Source: Cronobacter muytjensii ATCC 51329 (GTDB taxonomy: Bacteria > Pseudomonadota > Gammaproteobacteria > Enterobacterales > Enterobacteriaceae). Taken from it: a stretch of DNA of 64,000 bases. The notes beneath the pieces are model-generated. The model was not told where the DNA came from, did no database searches, and was given only the letters and a program-made list of their open reading frames with translations. Positions within the stretch are counted from its first letter, which is position 1; the number at the start of each line of letters is the position of its first letter. This document shows, piece by piece, positions 1 to 9,402 of this stretch. The position numbers and the translations under genes were made by a program. The DNA is taken from contig NZ_CP012268.1 in the NCBI RefSeq assembly GCF_001277195.1, forward strand, positions 3,410,001 through 3,474,000, written 5' to 3'.

Positions 1-1598
1 GCCAGCACCGGGCTGACCTCACGCGGCTTTTCGCGCGCGTCCTGGCTGATGCGGAACACCGCGACAGACTGCGTCAGGCGGCTCGCCTGCTCTTCCAGTG
101 CGGCGGCGGCGGCGGCCGACTGCTCTACCAGCGAGGCGTTCTGCTGGGTTACACGGTCCATCTCGGCGACGGCCAGGCCCACCTGGTCGATACCGCGGCT
201 CTGCTCGTCAGAAGCAGAAGCGATTTCACCCATGATGTCGGTCACGCGGGTAACGGCGCTCACGATCTCGCCCATGGTCTCACCTGCGCTTTCCACCAGC
301 GTCGAGCCCACGTCCACTTTGCTTACGGAGTCTTCGATAAGCCCCTTAATCTCTTTTGCCGCCTGCGCGCTGCGCTGCGCCAGGTTACGAACTTCACCGG
401 CCACTACGGCGAAGCCGCGGCCCTGTTCACCGGCACGCGCCGCTTCTACCGCCGCGTTCAGCGCCAGGATGTTGGTCTGGAAGGCGATGCCGTCAATCAC
501 GCTCGTGATATCGGCAATCTTCTGGGAGCTGCCGGCGATATCGCGCATCGTCTGCACCACGTTGTCCACCACTTTGCCGCCTTTCTGGGCGGTTTCCGAC
601 GCGCTTAACGCCAGCTGGCTCGCCTGACGGGCGTTTTCGGCGTTCTGTTTCACGGTCGCGGTCAGCTCTTCCATGCTGGCGGCGGTCTCTTCCAGAGACG
701 CCGCCTGCTCTTCGGTACGGGAAGAGAGATCGTTGTTACCGGCGGAGATTTCGCTGGCGCCGCTGTAAATCGCGTCCGCGCCGTTACGCACTTCACCCAC
801 GGTGCGCACCAGTTCGCCCTGCATATGTTTAATGCTGGCGGCCAGCTGGCCCATTTCGTTGGTGCCGTCCACTTCAATCTGGCGCGCCAGATCGCCGCTC
901 GCGATATGGCGAATACTGTCAATCAGACGGTTAAGCGGCGTGATAAGCGTGTTCTGAATCCCGAACCAGACGCAGACAATCACGCCCAGCACTACGGCCA
1001 GCACGCCAACCAGGATCCAGATAGCCATGCTGTAGGAGCTGTTGCTGTCTTCCACTGCCAGCTCATACAGGCGGTCATTCTGCGCCATGTAGGTGGTATA
1101 GGCTTTCTCGAAACCGTCCTGGTATTTCTGGGTCGGCTGGTCGAAAAATTCGTTGATTTTCCCGGCGCCGAGCAGCTGGATAAGCTCCGCCAGTGCGCCG
1201 TGGTAGATGTCGTAGTTACGCTTAATTTCCTGCGCGTACTCTTCGCTCTGGCGCGGGTCGCGCGGCAGGGCCTGATAATCCGCCCAGTGCGTTTCCGCCT
1301 GCTTCAGCGAGGTGCTGGCTATCTGCATCAGATCCTGCACCGTCGCGCCGCTGCCCATGTTGCTGGCGTCCATCATGTAGCGGATGCCGGCGCGGTTTAA
1401 GGTATTACGGGTCTGAATCAGCGCAACCCAGCTGCCGTTCAGCGTGGACTGCTGCTGGCGAATGGTTTGCAGAACCGTAAAATTTTCCTTGTCACTTTTA
1501 ATGGCGTTAAAGAACAGGCCACCCGAAGCCATTTGCAGCAGGCCAAACAGGGCCAGAACAAACAGCAAACTGGTTACAACTTTTATGCGGTTTAACAT
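1..1598 (-). CDS. tsr: Methyl-accepting chemotaxis protein I (serine receptor), 3' end cut by window
   Basis: This is an inner-membrane serine chemoreceptor that signals through CheW/CheA to the flagellar motor. Reading the minus strand from ATG at 1598 gives about 532 codons. They contain an N-terminal membrane helix, a four-helix periplasmic domain with the TRNTLNRAGIRYMM segment that carries the ligand-contacting arginines of E. coli Tsr, a second membrane helix near residue 190-212, a HAMP linker and the highly conserved signalling tip. Agreement with E. coli Tsr runs the whole length, so I call Tsr rather than Tar, Trg or Tap. E. coli Tsr has 551 residues, so about 19 residues, including the CheR/CheB docking pentapeptide, lie beyond the left edge. 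A sigma-28 promoter sits just upstream. Confidence 0.96.
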   Translation of the reverse strand, partial: MLNRIKVVTSLLFVLALFGLLQMASGGLFFNAIKSDKENFTVLQTIRQQQSTLNGSWVALIQTRNTLNRAGIRYMMDASNMGSGATVQDLMQIASTSLKQAETHWADYQALPRDPRQSEEYAQEIKRNYDIYHGALAELIQLLGAGKINEFFDQPTQKYQDGFEKAYTTYMAQNDRLYELAVEDSNSSYSMAIWILVGVLAVVLGVIVCVWFGIQNTLITPLNRLIDSIRHIASGDLARQIEVDGTNEMGQLAASIKHMQGELVRTVGEVRNGADAIYSGASEISAGNNDLSSRTEEQAASLEETAASMEELTATVKQNAENARQASQLALSASETAQKGGKVVDNVVQTMRDIAGSSQKIADITSVIDGIAFQTNILALNAAVEAARAGEQGRGFAVVAGEVRNLAQRSAQAAKEIKGLIEDSVSKVDVGSTLVESAGETMGEIVSAVTRVTDIMGEIASASDEQSRGIDQVGLAVAEMDRVTQQNASLVEQSAAAAAALEEQASRLTQSVAVFRISQDAREKPREVSPVL

Positions 1599-1630
1599 GG
1601 TTTCTCTTCCCGATACGACAGATGGAGAGA

Positions 1631-1657
1631 GTTTCGGCATTACCCCCAAAAACTTTA
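1631..1657 (-). promoter_or_regulatory. Sigma-28 (FliA) promoter of tsr
   Basis: On the minus strand TAAAGTTT (1657-1650) is followed after exactly 11 bases by GCCGAAAC (1638-1631). The enterobacterial FliA consensus is TAAAGTTT-N11-GCCGATAA. The element lies 33 bp before the tsr start codon, where a class 3 flagellar promoter is expected. Confidence 0.85.
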
Positions 1658-1856
1658 TATAGATAAGCGCCCTAAAAGGCCGATTTTTGTACTAATTTTG
1701 GTGGGGAAAGCACCATAAATACGCAGTGTGTGACGCAGGTCATATTGTGACTTTGAGGAAAACAAATTAAGCACAGCTTAATTTCCGACTTCAGCATCAC
1801 GAAATAGCGCTTAAGTGCAAAGCGTCAGCCGTTTGCTCGAAAGTGGAGCGAAAAGA

Positions 1857-1883
1857 GTGAAACAGGCAAATCGCCTGTTTCAC
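1857..1883. terminator. Hairpin between tsr promoter region and the 1895-3094 gene
   Basis: A perfect 11-bp inverted repeat (GTGAAACAGGC / GCCTGTTTCAC) with a 5-base loop lies just after the stop of the leftward gene at 1895. It lacks a clear U-tract on the minus strand, so it may be a processing or transcript-end hairpin rather than a strong intrinsic terminator. Confidence 0.45.
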
Positions 1884-1894
1884 AAAGCATTTAT

Positions 1895-3094
1895 TTATTT
1901 TTTTATCGAACCGTTCGCGTCAAACAGCGTATCCCACCGGCGGATCTCGCCGGTTTCAAAGGTGAGGCAGCCTTTCATCATCTGGCGAAAATAGCGTACC
2001 GAGGCTTCATTATTGCCGGGCACGAAATTTGCGTAATCGCGCGCCGTCGCACGCGCGCGCAGCTTCACAATATAAACAGGGCAGATAAGCTCCACGCTGC
2101 CAGTCGAAAACAGGTTCACTCCGTGGATAAAGAAGGCTTTCTCATCACGGCCCGGCATCTCCTGTGTGTGCCAGACCGCTTCGGGAAACATCGCCGTTGA
2201 AAATCTCTCGTCATCGACCCGGTAGTAGTGCGGTTGTGGGTCCACCAGCCCAATGGAGACCAGCGAGCCATAAACCAATGTGCTCCAGACGGTAGGAAAC
2301 AGCAGGACGATAAAGACCACCGCTGCACAAGCCGTCACTAAAAATTTTTTAATGGCCCCGCCGCTCTTGTGCTCGCCGCCTTTATGCGAGTAATGCACAA
2401 TGGCCGGCAAAAACGCCAGAAAGGCGAACAGGCTGATAAATACCCAGGCGAAAACCATAGCCCAGGAGCCTTCGCCGCGGCTGGAGTGAATAAGAAAACC
2501 CGCAGGTATGGATACAGACAGAGCAGGTAACAGGATAAAAAGCGTATTGGCGATGATTAATCCCAGCCACATTAATATCAACCAGACTCTCTGCCATTTG
2601 CCAGGTTTCAGCGTGCGCAAAAGAAACCCGGTATTAAAATAAATCACCAGTAAGGTCGCGGTGATAACTGTAAGGATAAGCACTTTCTGAACGCTAAAGT
2701 CATATTGGCCGGTCAGTTTTTTCACAAGCGTGGTATGCGGCAGGAAAACCAGCGTCAGGTAAACAAACGAGACGGCAAAGCAGATCCAGGGCAGCTTTTT
2801 ATTAAACGGCTGCTCAGGGTCGCCGGGGTTCACTTCGCGATGCGCCAGTAAAATCGCGCTGGGCAGAACCAGCGTAAGCGCTGTCGCCAGTGAAAACGCG
2901 GCGGCGGAGACCAGCAGCGAGATCAGGCCGATATTAAAGGAAAACGCGCCCATCAGAAGATCGAGACGTCCGATACTGACCAGATAACTCCAGATAATCG
3001 CGCCAGACAACAGGGTTGAATAAGGTAATAACGCGACGAAATATTTACTGACTTGCTTCACCAGCGCTTTTATCTTGTCACTCTCCGTGCTCAT
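1895..3094 (-). CDS. Unknown multi-spanning membrane protein (399 aa)
   Basis: I do not recognise this protein. It has about seven hydrophobic segments: roughly residues 18-36, 48-80, 105-125, 140-160, 168-195, 212-235 and 250-275. A soluble C-terminal domain of about 120 residues follows (from around 280), containing three cysteines. The start MSTESDKIK at 3094 follows a purine-rich stretch (AAGGAAC on the minus strand). It stands alone, upstream in transcription of tsr but separated by a hairpin and the tsr promoter, so it is probably monocistronic. No catalytic motif is visible. A sensor or envelope role is possible but not supported by anything specific. Confidence 0.75.
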   Translation of the reverse strand: MSTESDKIKALVKQVSKYFVALLPYSTLLSGAIIWSYLVSIGRLDLLMGAFSFNIGLISLLVSAAAFSLATALTLVLPSAILLAHREVNPGDPEQPFNKKLPWICFAVSFVYLTLVFLPHTTLVKKLTGQYDFSVQKVLILTVITATLLVIYFNTGFLLRTLKPGKWQRVWLILMWLGLIIANTLFILLPALSVSIPAGFLIHSSRGEGSWAMVFAWVFISLFAFLAFLPAIVHYSHKGGEHKSGGAIKKFLVTACAAVVFIVLLFPTVWSTLVYGSLVSIGLVDPQPHYYRVDDERFSTAMFPEAVWHTQEMPGRDEKAFFIHGVNLFSTGSVELICPVYIVKLRARATARDYANFVPGNNEASVRYFRQMMKGCLTFETGEIRRWDTLFDANGSIKK

Positions 3095-3189
3095 CTCTTT
3101 GTTCCTTTAACAACCGTATCGTTAGCGGCCAATATACCGGAAAACATTCCCGGAAATAATAACGGCGGCCAGTGCTGCCCGCCGTTAAT

Positions 3190-3219
3190 AATAAAGGCGC
3201 CACGGAGGGCGCCTTTATT
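3190..3219 (-). terminator. Intrinsic terminator of the autotransporter gene
   Basis: AATAAAGGCGCC and GGCGCCTTTATT form a 12-bp stem around a 6-base loop, about 25 bp past the autotransporter stop codon. The T-rich arm serves as the U-tract in both directions. Confidence 0.75.
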
Positions 3220-3243
3220 CATTACCGCAAAGATGCCGGTTTA

Positions 3244-6200
3244 TCAGAAGTTCCAGCTAAAGCCCGCGTTGACGCTGTTGTCCTGATAGTTCTCTGAAAT
3301 CAACCCGCTGTAGCCGAGCGACAGATGCGCGTTGCGGTTCAGCGCCACGTCGGCGCTCGCTTTCAGCACGGTGCCGTCGCGCGATGCCGACACGCTGTTG
3401 GTCACAAACGGCGTGCTGCTGCCCTGGAATTTCAGGCCGGTGGCGCGATCGAGCTCGCCATACTGGTGCTGCCAGCCCACTTCGCCGCGCAGCGCCACGG
3501 TCGTTTCGGCGGTGGCGTCCCACTCCAGGCCCGAACGCAGGCCGAGCGTGGAGAACGTCGCGTCGGTGTGCTGTTTGTCGGCACGCAGCGCCGTTGCCCC
3601 GCCCTGCTCGTTGATGCGGTTGTTTTCAAAGTTCACGTAAGAGACGTTAGCGAACGGCTCAACGCTAACCATCCCCGCCGCCAGTTGATAACCCGCTTCC
3701 GCGAAGAACTGCTCGGTACGGGCGTTATATTTCGCGTCGGCGTGATCCGACTGCGCGCCGTAGCGCACCGAGCGGCTGGTGTCGAAGCGGTGCCAGGTGT
3801 AGCCCGCTCCTGCGCGCAGGGCCAGTTCGCCAAGCTGTTTGCCGCCATAGACCGCCAGATGGTAGTTATCGCTGTCCGCGTTCGCGCCGTAGCCGCCGTC
3901 CAGCGACGTGCGGGTATAGCCGGTCGCGACGCCCATGCGCCAGTCGTCGGCGTAAGCGGAATCCAGCCCCAGCAGCACGCCGTACGTGGAAGCCTGATAC
4001 CCGGTGGCGTTCTCATCGCCGGAGGCGTGATCCCACGCGCCCAGCAGCTTCGCCCACGCACCGCCGTCATCCGCCGCCACCGGCGAGACGCTGGTCAGCC
4101 CTTCCGCCTGACGCAGACGCTCGTTAAGCGTATCGCGCAGATAGCGGCTGTCATTAATTTGCGCCGAGGCGATATCCGCATGGATCTGCCCGCCGAGCTG
4201 GCGGAACGCCTGACGCGCCTGCGCGACCGAACCGGTGGCGAGAAGGCTCTCGTACACCGGATTGCCTGCGCCGAGCGTTTCCAGCGCGCCGGCGACAGCG
4301 CGGCCGTTGGCCGTATCTGCCACGCTGGCAAACGCGGTGTCGTTACGCGCCACATCCAGCGTCACCTGCCCGCCCGCGTAGCCCAGCGAGGTGCCGAGGA
4401 ACAGATAATCCGGCGCCACGGTGTCGAACTGACCGGTCACGCCGTTGGTTGCCGACAAAATGTTGTACTGCTGGCCCAGCAGGCTGCGCACTTCCGCCTG
4501 GCTTAGCAGATTGCTGCTGTTCTCAAGCGAGACCGCCACTTCGCCGCCGTTCAGCGCAATAGCGCCAGTGGCGTTAATCACGTCGCTGCGCCCGTCCGGC
4601 GAGACTTCCACCGCGTAGCGCGAGCCCGGCTGGAAGGTTACATCGCCATTGACGTTCAGCGTGCCGATGGAGTTGCCCGGCGCGACAGTCCCGCCGCGCG
4701 CCGCCGTCAGCGAGCCGACCGTCCCGTTACCCGCCAGCACGCCCTGCTGCTGTACGGTCACGTCAGAGGTCAGGGAGCCATTGACCACCAGCAGGCCATC
4801 GTTCACCAGCGTCGGGCCGGTGTATGTGCTCGCGCCGGTCAGCCACAGCGCGCCCGCGCCCTGCTTGGTCAGGCCGCCGTGGCCGGAGATATCGTTCGAC
4901 CACAGATCCATCGCGCACTGAATATCGTTACAGGTGCGCGCCAGGTTGGTGCCCGCTTCGACTTCTTCGCCGATGCCGGGGATATCGGCGATAAACTGCG
5001 ACGAGCCGTAGGCGACGCCGTCCGGATCCGGCACGCGGAATTCTTCAGGAATATCTTCCACGGTATAAAACATGCCCGGCCCATGAATCGCCTTGCTGAG
5101 ATCGATCATCCCCCAGCCGTACAGCGCGTCAATGCCCGGATCGCCCATATCCACCGTGGTGGTTTTCAGCACCTGGGCGATTTGCTCGCCGGTCATGTAT
5201 GGGAAGCGCTCCATCAGCACCGCCACGCTGCCCGCCACATGCGGCGCGGCCATCGAGGTGCCGCTGTAGTTGGCGTAGTCGGTAGTCAGCGTCTCAGGGC
5301 TGGTGCCTTCAATCACCGAGCTGTAGATACGGCTGCCCGGCGCCGAGACGCAGAAACTCGCGGTGTAGCCGCAGCGCGAAGAGAACGTGCTGAGGGTGTA
5401 AGGAATGCTGTTGGCGGAAGCCGGATCTTTCATCACGCTCGCCACCGTCAGCCAGTTCGGCGCAATATCCGGCACGAAGTACGCCAGGCCTGCTATCGCA
5501 TCGGGGTTGTTGAGGTTGTAGTCATTACCGGCGGCGAAAATGGTGACGATGCCGCTGCGGGCCGCGTCGATGGCGCCCTGATACGCGCCGCCTGGTTTGG
5601 TGCCGAGGATCTGTTTTATCTGATCGAACTGCGCCTGCGCGTCAGCGACGGTGAAGTGCGGATAGGCCGGATCTTTCCCGCCCTGATCGAATTTCTCGGT
5701 AATACCGATGCCCCAGCTGTTGTTGATGATGCGCGCGCCGCTGTCCATCAGCGCATGCCAGCCCGCCTCGTACACCGCGCCGTCATTGCCGAGAATAATG
5801 CCGTCTTCCGGGCCGGGGTCGCCGTTCTCGGCGCTGATTATCTGGGCGTTAAATGCCACGCCATGCATCGCTCCGCCGTCGCGGCTGCCTGCCGCGATGC
5901 CGCCGACGTGGGTGCCGTGCGCGCCCAGTTCGCCGTCGGAATCCACAGACGGCGTACCGTCATAGCGGAAGGCATCGCCCTTTTTCACCGGGATATAGGG
6001 GTCGGTATATTCACGAATACCTTCCGTCACCAGGTTAATGACTTTATTGGCGCCGGAGAATTCGGGGTGTAACGCGTATACCGGCTGATCGAAAATACCG
6101 AGCTTAATCCCTTTGCCGGTATATCCCGCCGCGTAAGCTTCATCAGCGTGGATCGCGCCGAGGCCCCATTCGGCATTATATTCGCTGCTGCGCCAGCTCG

Positions 6201-6366
6201 CGGCGTCGCCCGCTTTACCCTGCTCGATATAATTACTGGCCGCCGCCTGCCCGATACCGGCCAGGCCTAAGGCTATCGCCACCGCGCTCATGCGAATACG
6301 ACGCCCGCCCCGTGCAGGCGAATATCCCGCCTGAACAGGTTCCACTGCTCTGCTTCTGTTGATCAT
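3244..6366 (-). CDS. Subtilisin-like (S8) autotransporter serine protease, 1040 aa
   Basis: This is a type Va autotransporter. An unusually long basic N-region precedes the signal peptide core at about residues 27-43 (cleavage near AAAS-NYIE). The S8 protease domain follows with a complete triad: Asp93 (GIFDQP), His150 (GAHGTHVGG) and Ser371 (SGTSMAAPH), with the oxyanion Asn281 (AAGND). Next come autotransporter-associated beta-strand repeats (about 505-640, the LTKQGAGALWLTG and GGTVAPGNSIG motifs) and a C-terminal beta-barrel of about 270 residues ending in Phe (FSWNF), as the BAM complex requires. The start at 6366 has only a weak Shine-Dalgarno sequence; the internal Met26 would give a short conventional signal peptide. 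The substrate is unknown. Related proteins include Serratia SSP-type proteases. It is monocistronic behind a long AT-rich leader. Confidence 0.93.
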   Translation of the reverse strand: MINRSRAVEPVQAGYSPARGGRRIRMSAVAIALGLAGIGQAAASNYIEQGKAGDAASWRSSEYNAEWGLGAIHADEAYAAGYTGKGIKLGIFDQPVYALHPEFSGANKVINLVTEGIREYTDPYIPVKKGDAFRYDGTPSVDSDGELGAHGTHVGGIAAGSRDGGAMHGVAFNAQIISAENGDPGPEDGIILGNDGAVYEAGWHALMDSGARIINNSWGIGITEKFDQGGKDPAYPHFTVADAQAQFDQIKQILGTKPGGAYQGAIDAARSGIVTIFAAGNDYNLNNPDAIAGLAYFVPDIAPNWLTVASVMKDPASANSIPYTLSTFSSRCGYTASFCVSAPGSRIYSSVIEGTSPETLTTDYANYSGTSMAAPHVAGSVAVLMERFPYMTGEQIAQVLKTTTVDMGDPGIDALYGWGMIDLSKAIHGPGMFYTVEDIPEEFRVPDPDGVAYGSSQFIADIPGIGEEVEAGTNLARTCNDIQCAMDLWSNDISGHGGLTKQGAGALWLTGASTYTGPTLVNDGLLVVNGSLTSDVTVQQQGVLAGNGTVGSLTAARGGTVAPGNSIGTLNVNGDVTFQPGSRYAVEVSPDGRSDVINATGAIALNGGEVAVSLENSSNLLSQAEVRSLLGQQYNILSATNGVTGQFDTVAPDYLFLGTSLGYAGGQVTLDVARNDTAFASVADTANGRAVAGALETLGAGNPVYESLLATGSVAQARQAFRQLGGQIHADIASAQINDSRYLRDTLNERLRQAEGLTSVSPVAADDGGAWAKLLGAWDHASGDENATGYQASTYGVLLGLDSAYADDWRMGVATGYTRTSLDGGYGANADSDNYHLAVYGGKQLGELALRAGAGYTWHRFDTSRSVRYGAQSDHADAKYNARTEQFFAEAGYQLAAGMVSVEPFANVSYVNFENNRINEQGGATALRADKQHTDATFSTLGLRSGLEWDATAETTVALRGEVGWQHQYGELDRATGLKFQGSSTPFVTNSVSASRDGTVLKASADVALNRNAHLSLGYSGLISENYQDNSVNAGFSWNF

Positions 6367-6888
6367 CCCAGAGACCGTCCATTGTTAGTTTGCAAGGGGC
6401 CAGACGTGCCAGCCCTTATAGTCATAGGTATGACGCGCGGCCACCGGGGCCGTCGCGGATATAAAGGTTAAGCAGAATTTATTTATTTTCGCCAGCCCCG
6501 TAAAAAGCGCAGAAAATTTAAAAAAGTGACCTGCGTCATATTATTTTTCTATCGATTCTGTCGATTCATGGCGTTAAAACAGCGCGCAGATAATAACGTT
6601 GTCGCGTAAAAGGGAATTTACCGCTTCGCTTATTTCCGCGTCGCGAATAAAAACAGTGATATATTAATAGATTACCATTAGTAAACTATAAGCAATATAA
6701 TAATACAGGATGGCAAACATAAAAACCGGAAAGTCCCTGACATAATATTTCCGACGTATTTCTCAATTATGTATAAATAAAAATTAAAAAAGCCTATGGC
6801 GCATTTTTTCGCTTTTAGGATGTTTCTCAAAAACGCACGAAAAATAATCAGCGTGTGTTTATTTCCCGCAGTATCGCCGGCCAGCTAT
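6367..6888. other. AT-rich intergenic region upstream of the autotransporter gene
   Basis: About 520 bp with no credible gene. Its AT content is clearly above that of the flanking genes, with many A/T runs (for example 6655-6800). It must contain the autotransporter promoter. I see no clear operator. The base composition suggests H-NS binding, which is an inference. Confidence 0.5.
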
Positions 6889-6910
6889 AAAAAAAGCGCC
6901 CGCAGGCGCT
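6889..6910 (-). terminator. Intrinsic terminator of the cod operon
   Basis: On the minus strand AGCGCC-TGCG-GGCGCT is followed by a run of seven T residues, 31 bp after the codA stop codon. Confidence 0.8.
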
Positions 6911-6940
6911 GGTGAAATAACCGTCGTCACGCAGGGCGAG

Positions 6941-8176
6941 TCACGAATAGCGCAGCGTCTCCGGCTCGCGGCGCAGAATAACCTCGCCGTGACGCACCGA
7001 ATAGCGCGCTTTGGCCTGGCGGCGCACCACTTCGTAATCATCCGGGGCATCCAGCACCACCAGATTCGCCGGACGGCCTTCGCCGATGCCATAGTTGTCG
7101 CCGAGGTTAAGCGCCCGCGCGCTGTTGTCAGTGACAAAATCCAGGCTGCGCTGCAAATCCTCATAGCCCATCATGTGGCAAATATGCAGCCCGGCGTCGA
7201 GCACGCGCAGGATGTTGCCGTTGCCGAGCGGATACCACGGATCTTTAATCGAATCCTGGCCGAAACAGACGTTCATGCCGGCGCGATCCAGCTCCGCCAC
7301 GCGCGTCACGCCGCGCCGTTTCGGCCAGGTATCAAAACGCCCCTGCAAATGAATGCTTTCGGTCGGGCAGGAGACAAAGCTCAACCCTGCGCGCTTCAGC
7401 AGGCGAAAGAGTTTTGAGCAATACGCGTTGTCGTAAGAACCCATCGCCACCGTGTGGCTCGCCGTCACGCGCGCGCCCATGCCGCGCACCCGTGTTTCTT
7501 CGGCCAGCACTTCGAGAAAGCGCGACTGCGCATCGTCGGTTTCATCGCAATGCACATCCACCAGGCAACCGGTACGCTCGGCGAGATCCATCAGAAATTT
7601 CACCGAGCTGACGCCCTGCTCGCGGGTATTTTCAAAATGCGGAATGCCGCCTATTACGTCCGCGCCCATCTCCACGGCCTGTTCCATCAGCGCCCGGCCC
7701 TGCGGAAACGACTCGATGCCCTCCTGCGGGAACGCGACGATTTGCAGATCAATCAGCGCGCGCGCCTCTTCTTTTACCTCCAGCATCGCCTTCAGCGCGG
7801 CAAGCGTCGGGTCAGTCACATCCACATGGGTGCGTACATGCTGGATCCCGTGGTCGCGCAGCATACCGATGGTCGTATGCGCGCGGCGTTTGGTGTCTTC
7901 ATGGGTGATGGTGGCCTTGCGCTGGCCCCAGCGCTCGATGCCTTCAAACAGCGTGCCGCTCATGTTCCATTCCGGCTCGCCCGCCGTCAGGGTGGCGTCC
8001 AGATGAATATGCGGTTCCACCAGGGGCGGAATAACAAGCCCGCCCTGCGCGTCGAGGTCGCCCTCACGGGGCGCCTGCATTGCCGTCTGCGGCGTGATGG
8101 CGTTGATGAGGCCGCCCTCCAGCACGAGCGTGAACCAGCCTTCGCGGCGGCGTAAACGGGCATTAACGATATTCAT
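6941..8176 (-). CDS. codA: Cytosine deaminase
   Basis: This cytoplasmic amidohydrolase converts cytosine to uracil and ammonia. At 411 aa it is slightly shorter than E. coli CodA (427 aa). The metal and active-site set of the family is present: His56 and His58 (EPHIHLD), Gln151, His209 and Glu212 (DVHCDE), His241 (ASHTVA) and Asp308 (FGQDS). The FGQDSIKDPW segment is characteristic of cytosine deaminase rather than other amidohydrolases. The start ATG overlaps the pucR stop by 4 bp (8173-8176), so translation is coupled. It is the last gene of codB-pucR-codA, with a terminator downstream. In E. coli codA directly follows codB; here a regulator lies between them. Confidence 0.93.
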   Translation of the reverse strand: MNIVNARLRRREGWFTLVLEGGLINAITPQTAMQAPREGDLDAQGGLVIPPLVEPHIHLDATLTAGEPEWNMSGTLFEGIERWGQRKATITHEDTKRRAHTTIGMLRDHGIQHVRTHVDVTDPTLAALKAMLEVKEEARALIDLQIVAFPQEGIESFPQGRALMEQAVEMGADVIGGIPHFENTREQGVSSVKFLMDLAERTGCLVDVHCDETDDAQSRFLEVLAEETRVRGMGARVTASHTVAMGSYDNAYCSKLFRLLKRAGLSFVSCPTESIHLQGRFDTWPKRRGVTRVAELDRAGMNVCFGQDSIKDPWYPLGNGNILRVLDAGLHICHMMGYEDLQRSLDFVTDNSARALNLGDNYGIGEGRPANLVVLDAPDDYEVVRRQAKARYSVRHGEVILRREPETLRYS

Positions 8177-9402
8177 AACGGCTCCTGTAAATGAGACTGC
8201 GACATGCGCCAGATAACCAGCGCGGCCGAGGCGTTCAGCCGGAACTGGGGGTTATCGACCGGGTAGCCGGTCTGTTTCTCAATCCGTTGCAGGCGCTGGT
8301 GCAGCGTATTGCGATGAATATTCAGCCGTCGGGCGGCTTTAATAAGATTACTGTTTTCCTGAAGCACCGCATCGAGCGTTTCAAGCAGCAGCGACGGCGA
8401 TTTGCGCCCCGGCTCCACCAGCGCGCCGAGCGTCTGCTGGAAAAAGTCATTAAGCAACCCGGGATCGTTAATGGCCGACAGCAGCCGGATAAACCCGAGC
8501 TGTTGATAGTCGCACAGACGCTGGCGGGGTTGCAGGCTTTCGGCGATATCCAGCGCCTTGCGCGCCTGGGACAGCGCCCGTGCGTACTGCTGCGGCGCGG
8601 ATACCGGGCCGGAGATACCGCCCAGCAGCGCCAGCGGCGCGGGAAACCGGCGCGCGTCGAGCCACTCCTTCAGCCACGCCTGCTGCGCGCTGAAATCGTC
8701 GCCGTCCGGCAGCAGCAGGATCAGCCGCTCGCCCACTTCCAGCAGCGGCCAGGGATTGCGACGCTGGCTTAAGGCCGCCTCAAGCTGCTGGCGCGCCTGC
8801 CGTCTGGCCTGTTGCAGCGCGCCTTCGGCCTGGCCTGCGGGCAGTTTCTGAAACAGCGCGGGCGCGCCATGCAGCCGTAGCGCCACCACCCGCACGCTGG
8901 CCGCGATATCGAGCTGCTGGTGCTGGGCGCGCTGGCCGAGCAGCGCGAGATCCGGGTAATCGCCAGTCAGGAGCTGCTGGAGAATATCCCGTCGCGAGCG
9001 CAGCTCTGTTTCACGGCGCACCAGCGCGGTGCCGATAAGCTCGGTGACAATCACCATTTTCAGGTGGTAGGGCTGTTCGATAAGCGCAATGCCGAGCGTT
9101 TGCGCCAGCGCGATAACCGCAGGCGGAATGGTATGAATAAACGCCTCGCCGGTAAGGATAACCATGCCCGCGATGCCGCTCTGTTTTCCCTCTTCAAGCA
9201 GCCGCAGAAGGTTTGCTTCATCGCGCGGGTGGTTGATACCGGTGATAAACACCAGCTCGCCGCCCATCACCCATTCGGCGATGCCCTCATTCTCCGCCAC
9301 GTAATACCAGCGCACCGGGCGATGCAGCCCCGCGTCGCCCGCCCGCAGGCGCAACGCGTTAAGCCCCTCCAGCGCCAGGATCTCGCGCACCGTCAGGCTC
9401 AC
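8173..9402 (-). CDS. PucR-family transcriptional regulator
   Basis: A 409-aa regulator with an N-terminal PucR purine-catabolism domain (about residues 5-125), a central GGDEF-like CdaR region and a C-terminal PucR helix-turn-helix (about 340-400, motif LIKAARRLNIHRNTLHQRL). PucR-type regulators commonly activate purine or nucleobase catabolic genes. Four-base overlaps with both codB upstream and codA downstream place it in the middle of one coupled operon, so it most likely controls cytosine uptake and deamination and regulates its own operon. The effector (cytosine, uracil or ammonia status) cannot be read from the sequence. Confidence 0.88.
   Translation of the reverse strand: MSLTVREILALEGLNALRLRAGDAGLHRPVRWYYVAENEGIAEWVMGGELVFITGINHPRDEANLLRLLEEGKQSGIAGMVILTGEAFIHTIPPAVIALAQTLGIALIEQPYHLKMVIVTELIGTALVRRETELRSRRDILQQLLTGDYPDLALLGQRAQHQQLDIAASVRVVALRLHGAPALFQKLPAGQAEGALQQARRQARQQLEAALSQRRNPWPLLEVGERLILLLPDGDDFSAQQAWLKEWLDARRFPAPLALLGGISGPVSAPQQYARALSQARKALDIAESLQPRQRLCDYQQLGFIRLLSAINDPGLLNDFFQQTLGALVEPGRKSPSLLLETLDAVLQENSNLIKAARRLNIHRNTLHQRLQRIEKQTGYPVDNPQFRLNASAALVIWRMSQSHLQEPL

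Noticed and set aside
3325..4506. Long plus-strand open frame (393 aa) inside the autotransporter gene
   Set aside because: It is antisense to a complete, motif-rich protein. High GC keeps the opposite strand open, and its translation is Arg/Ala/Val-rich without domains. The same reasoning removes long antisense frames at 4879-6072, 7454-8155, 25337-26551, 54000-55193, 56871-58046 and 59640-60920.
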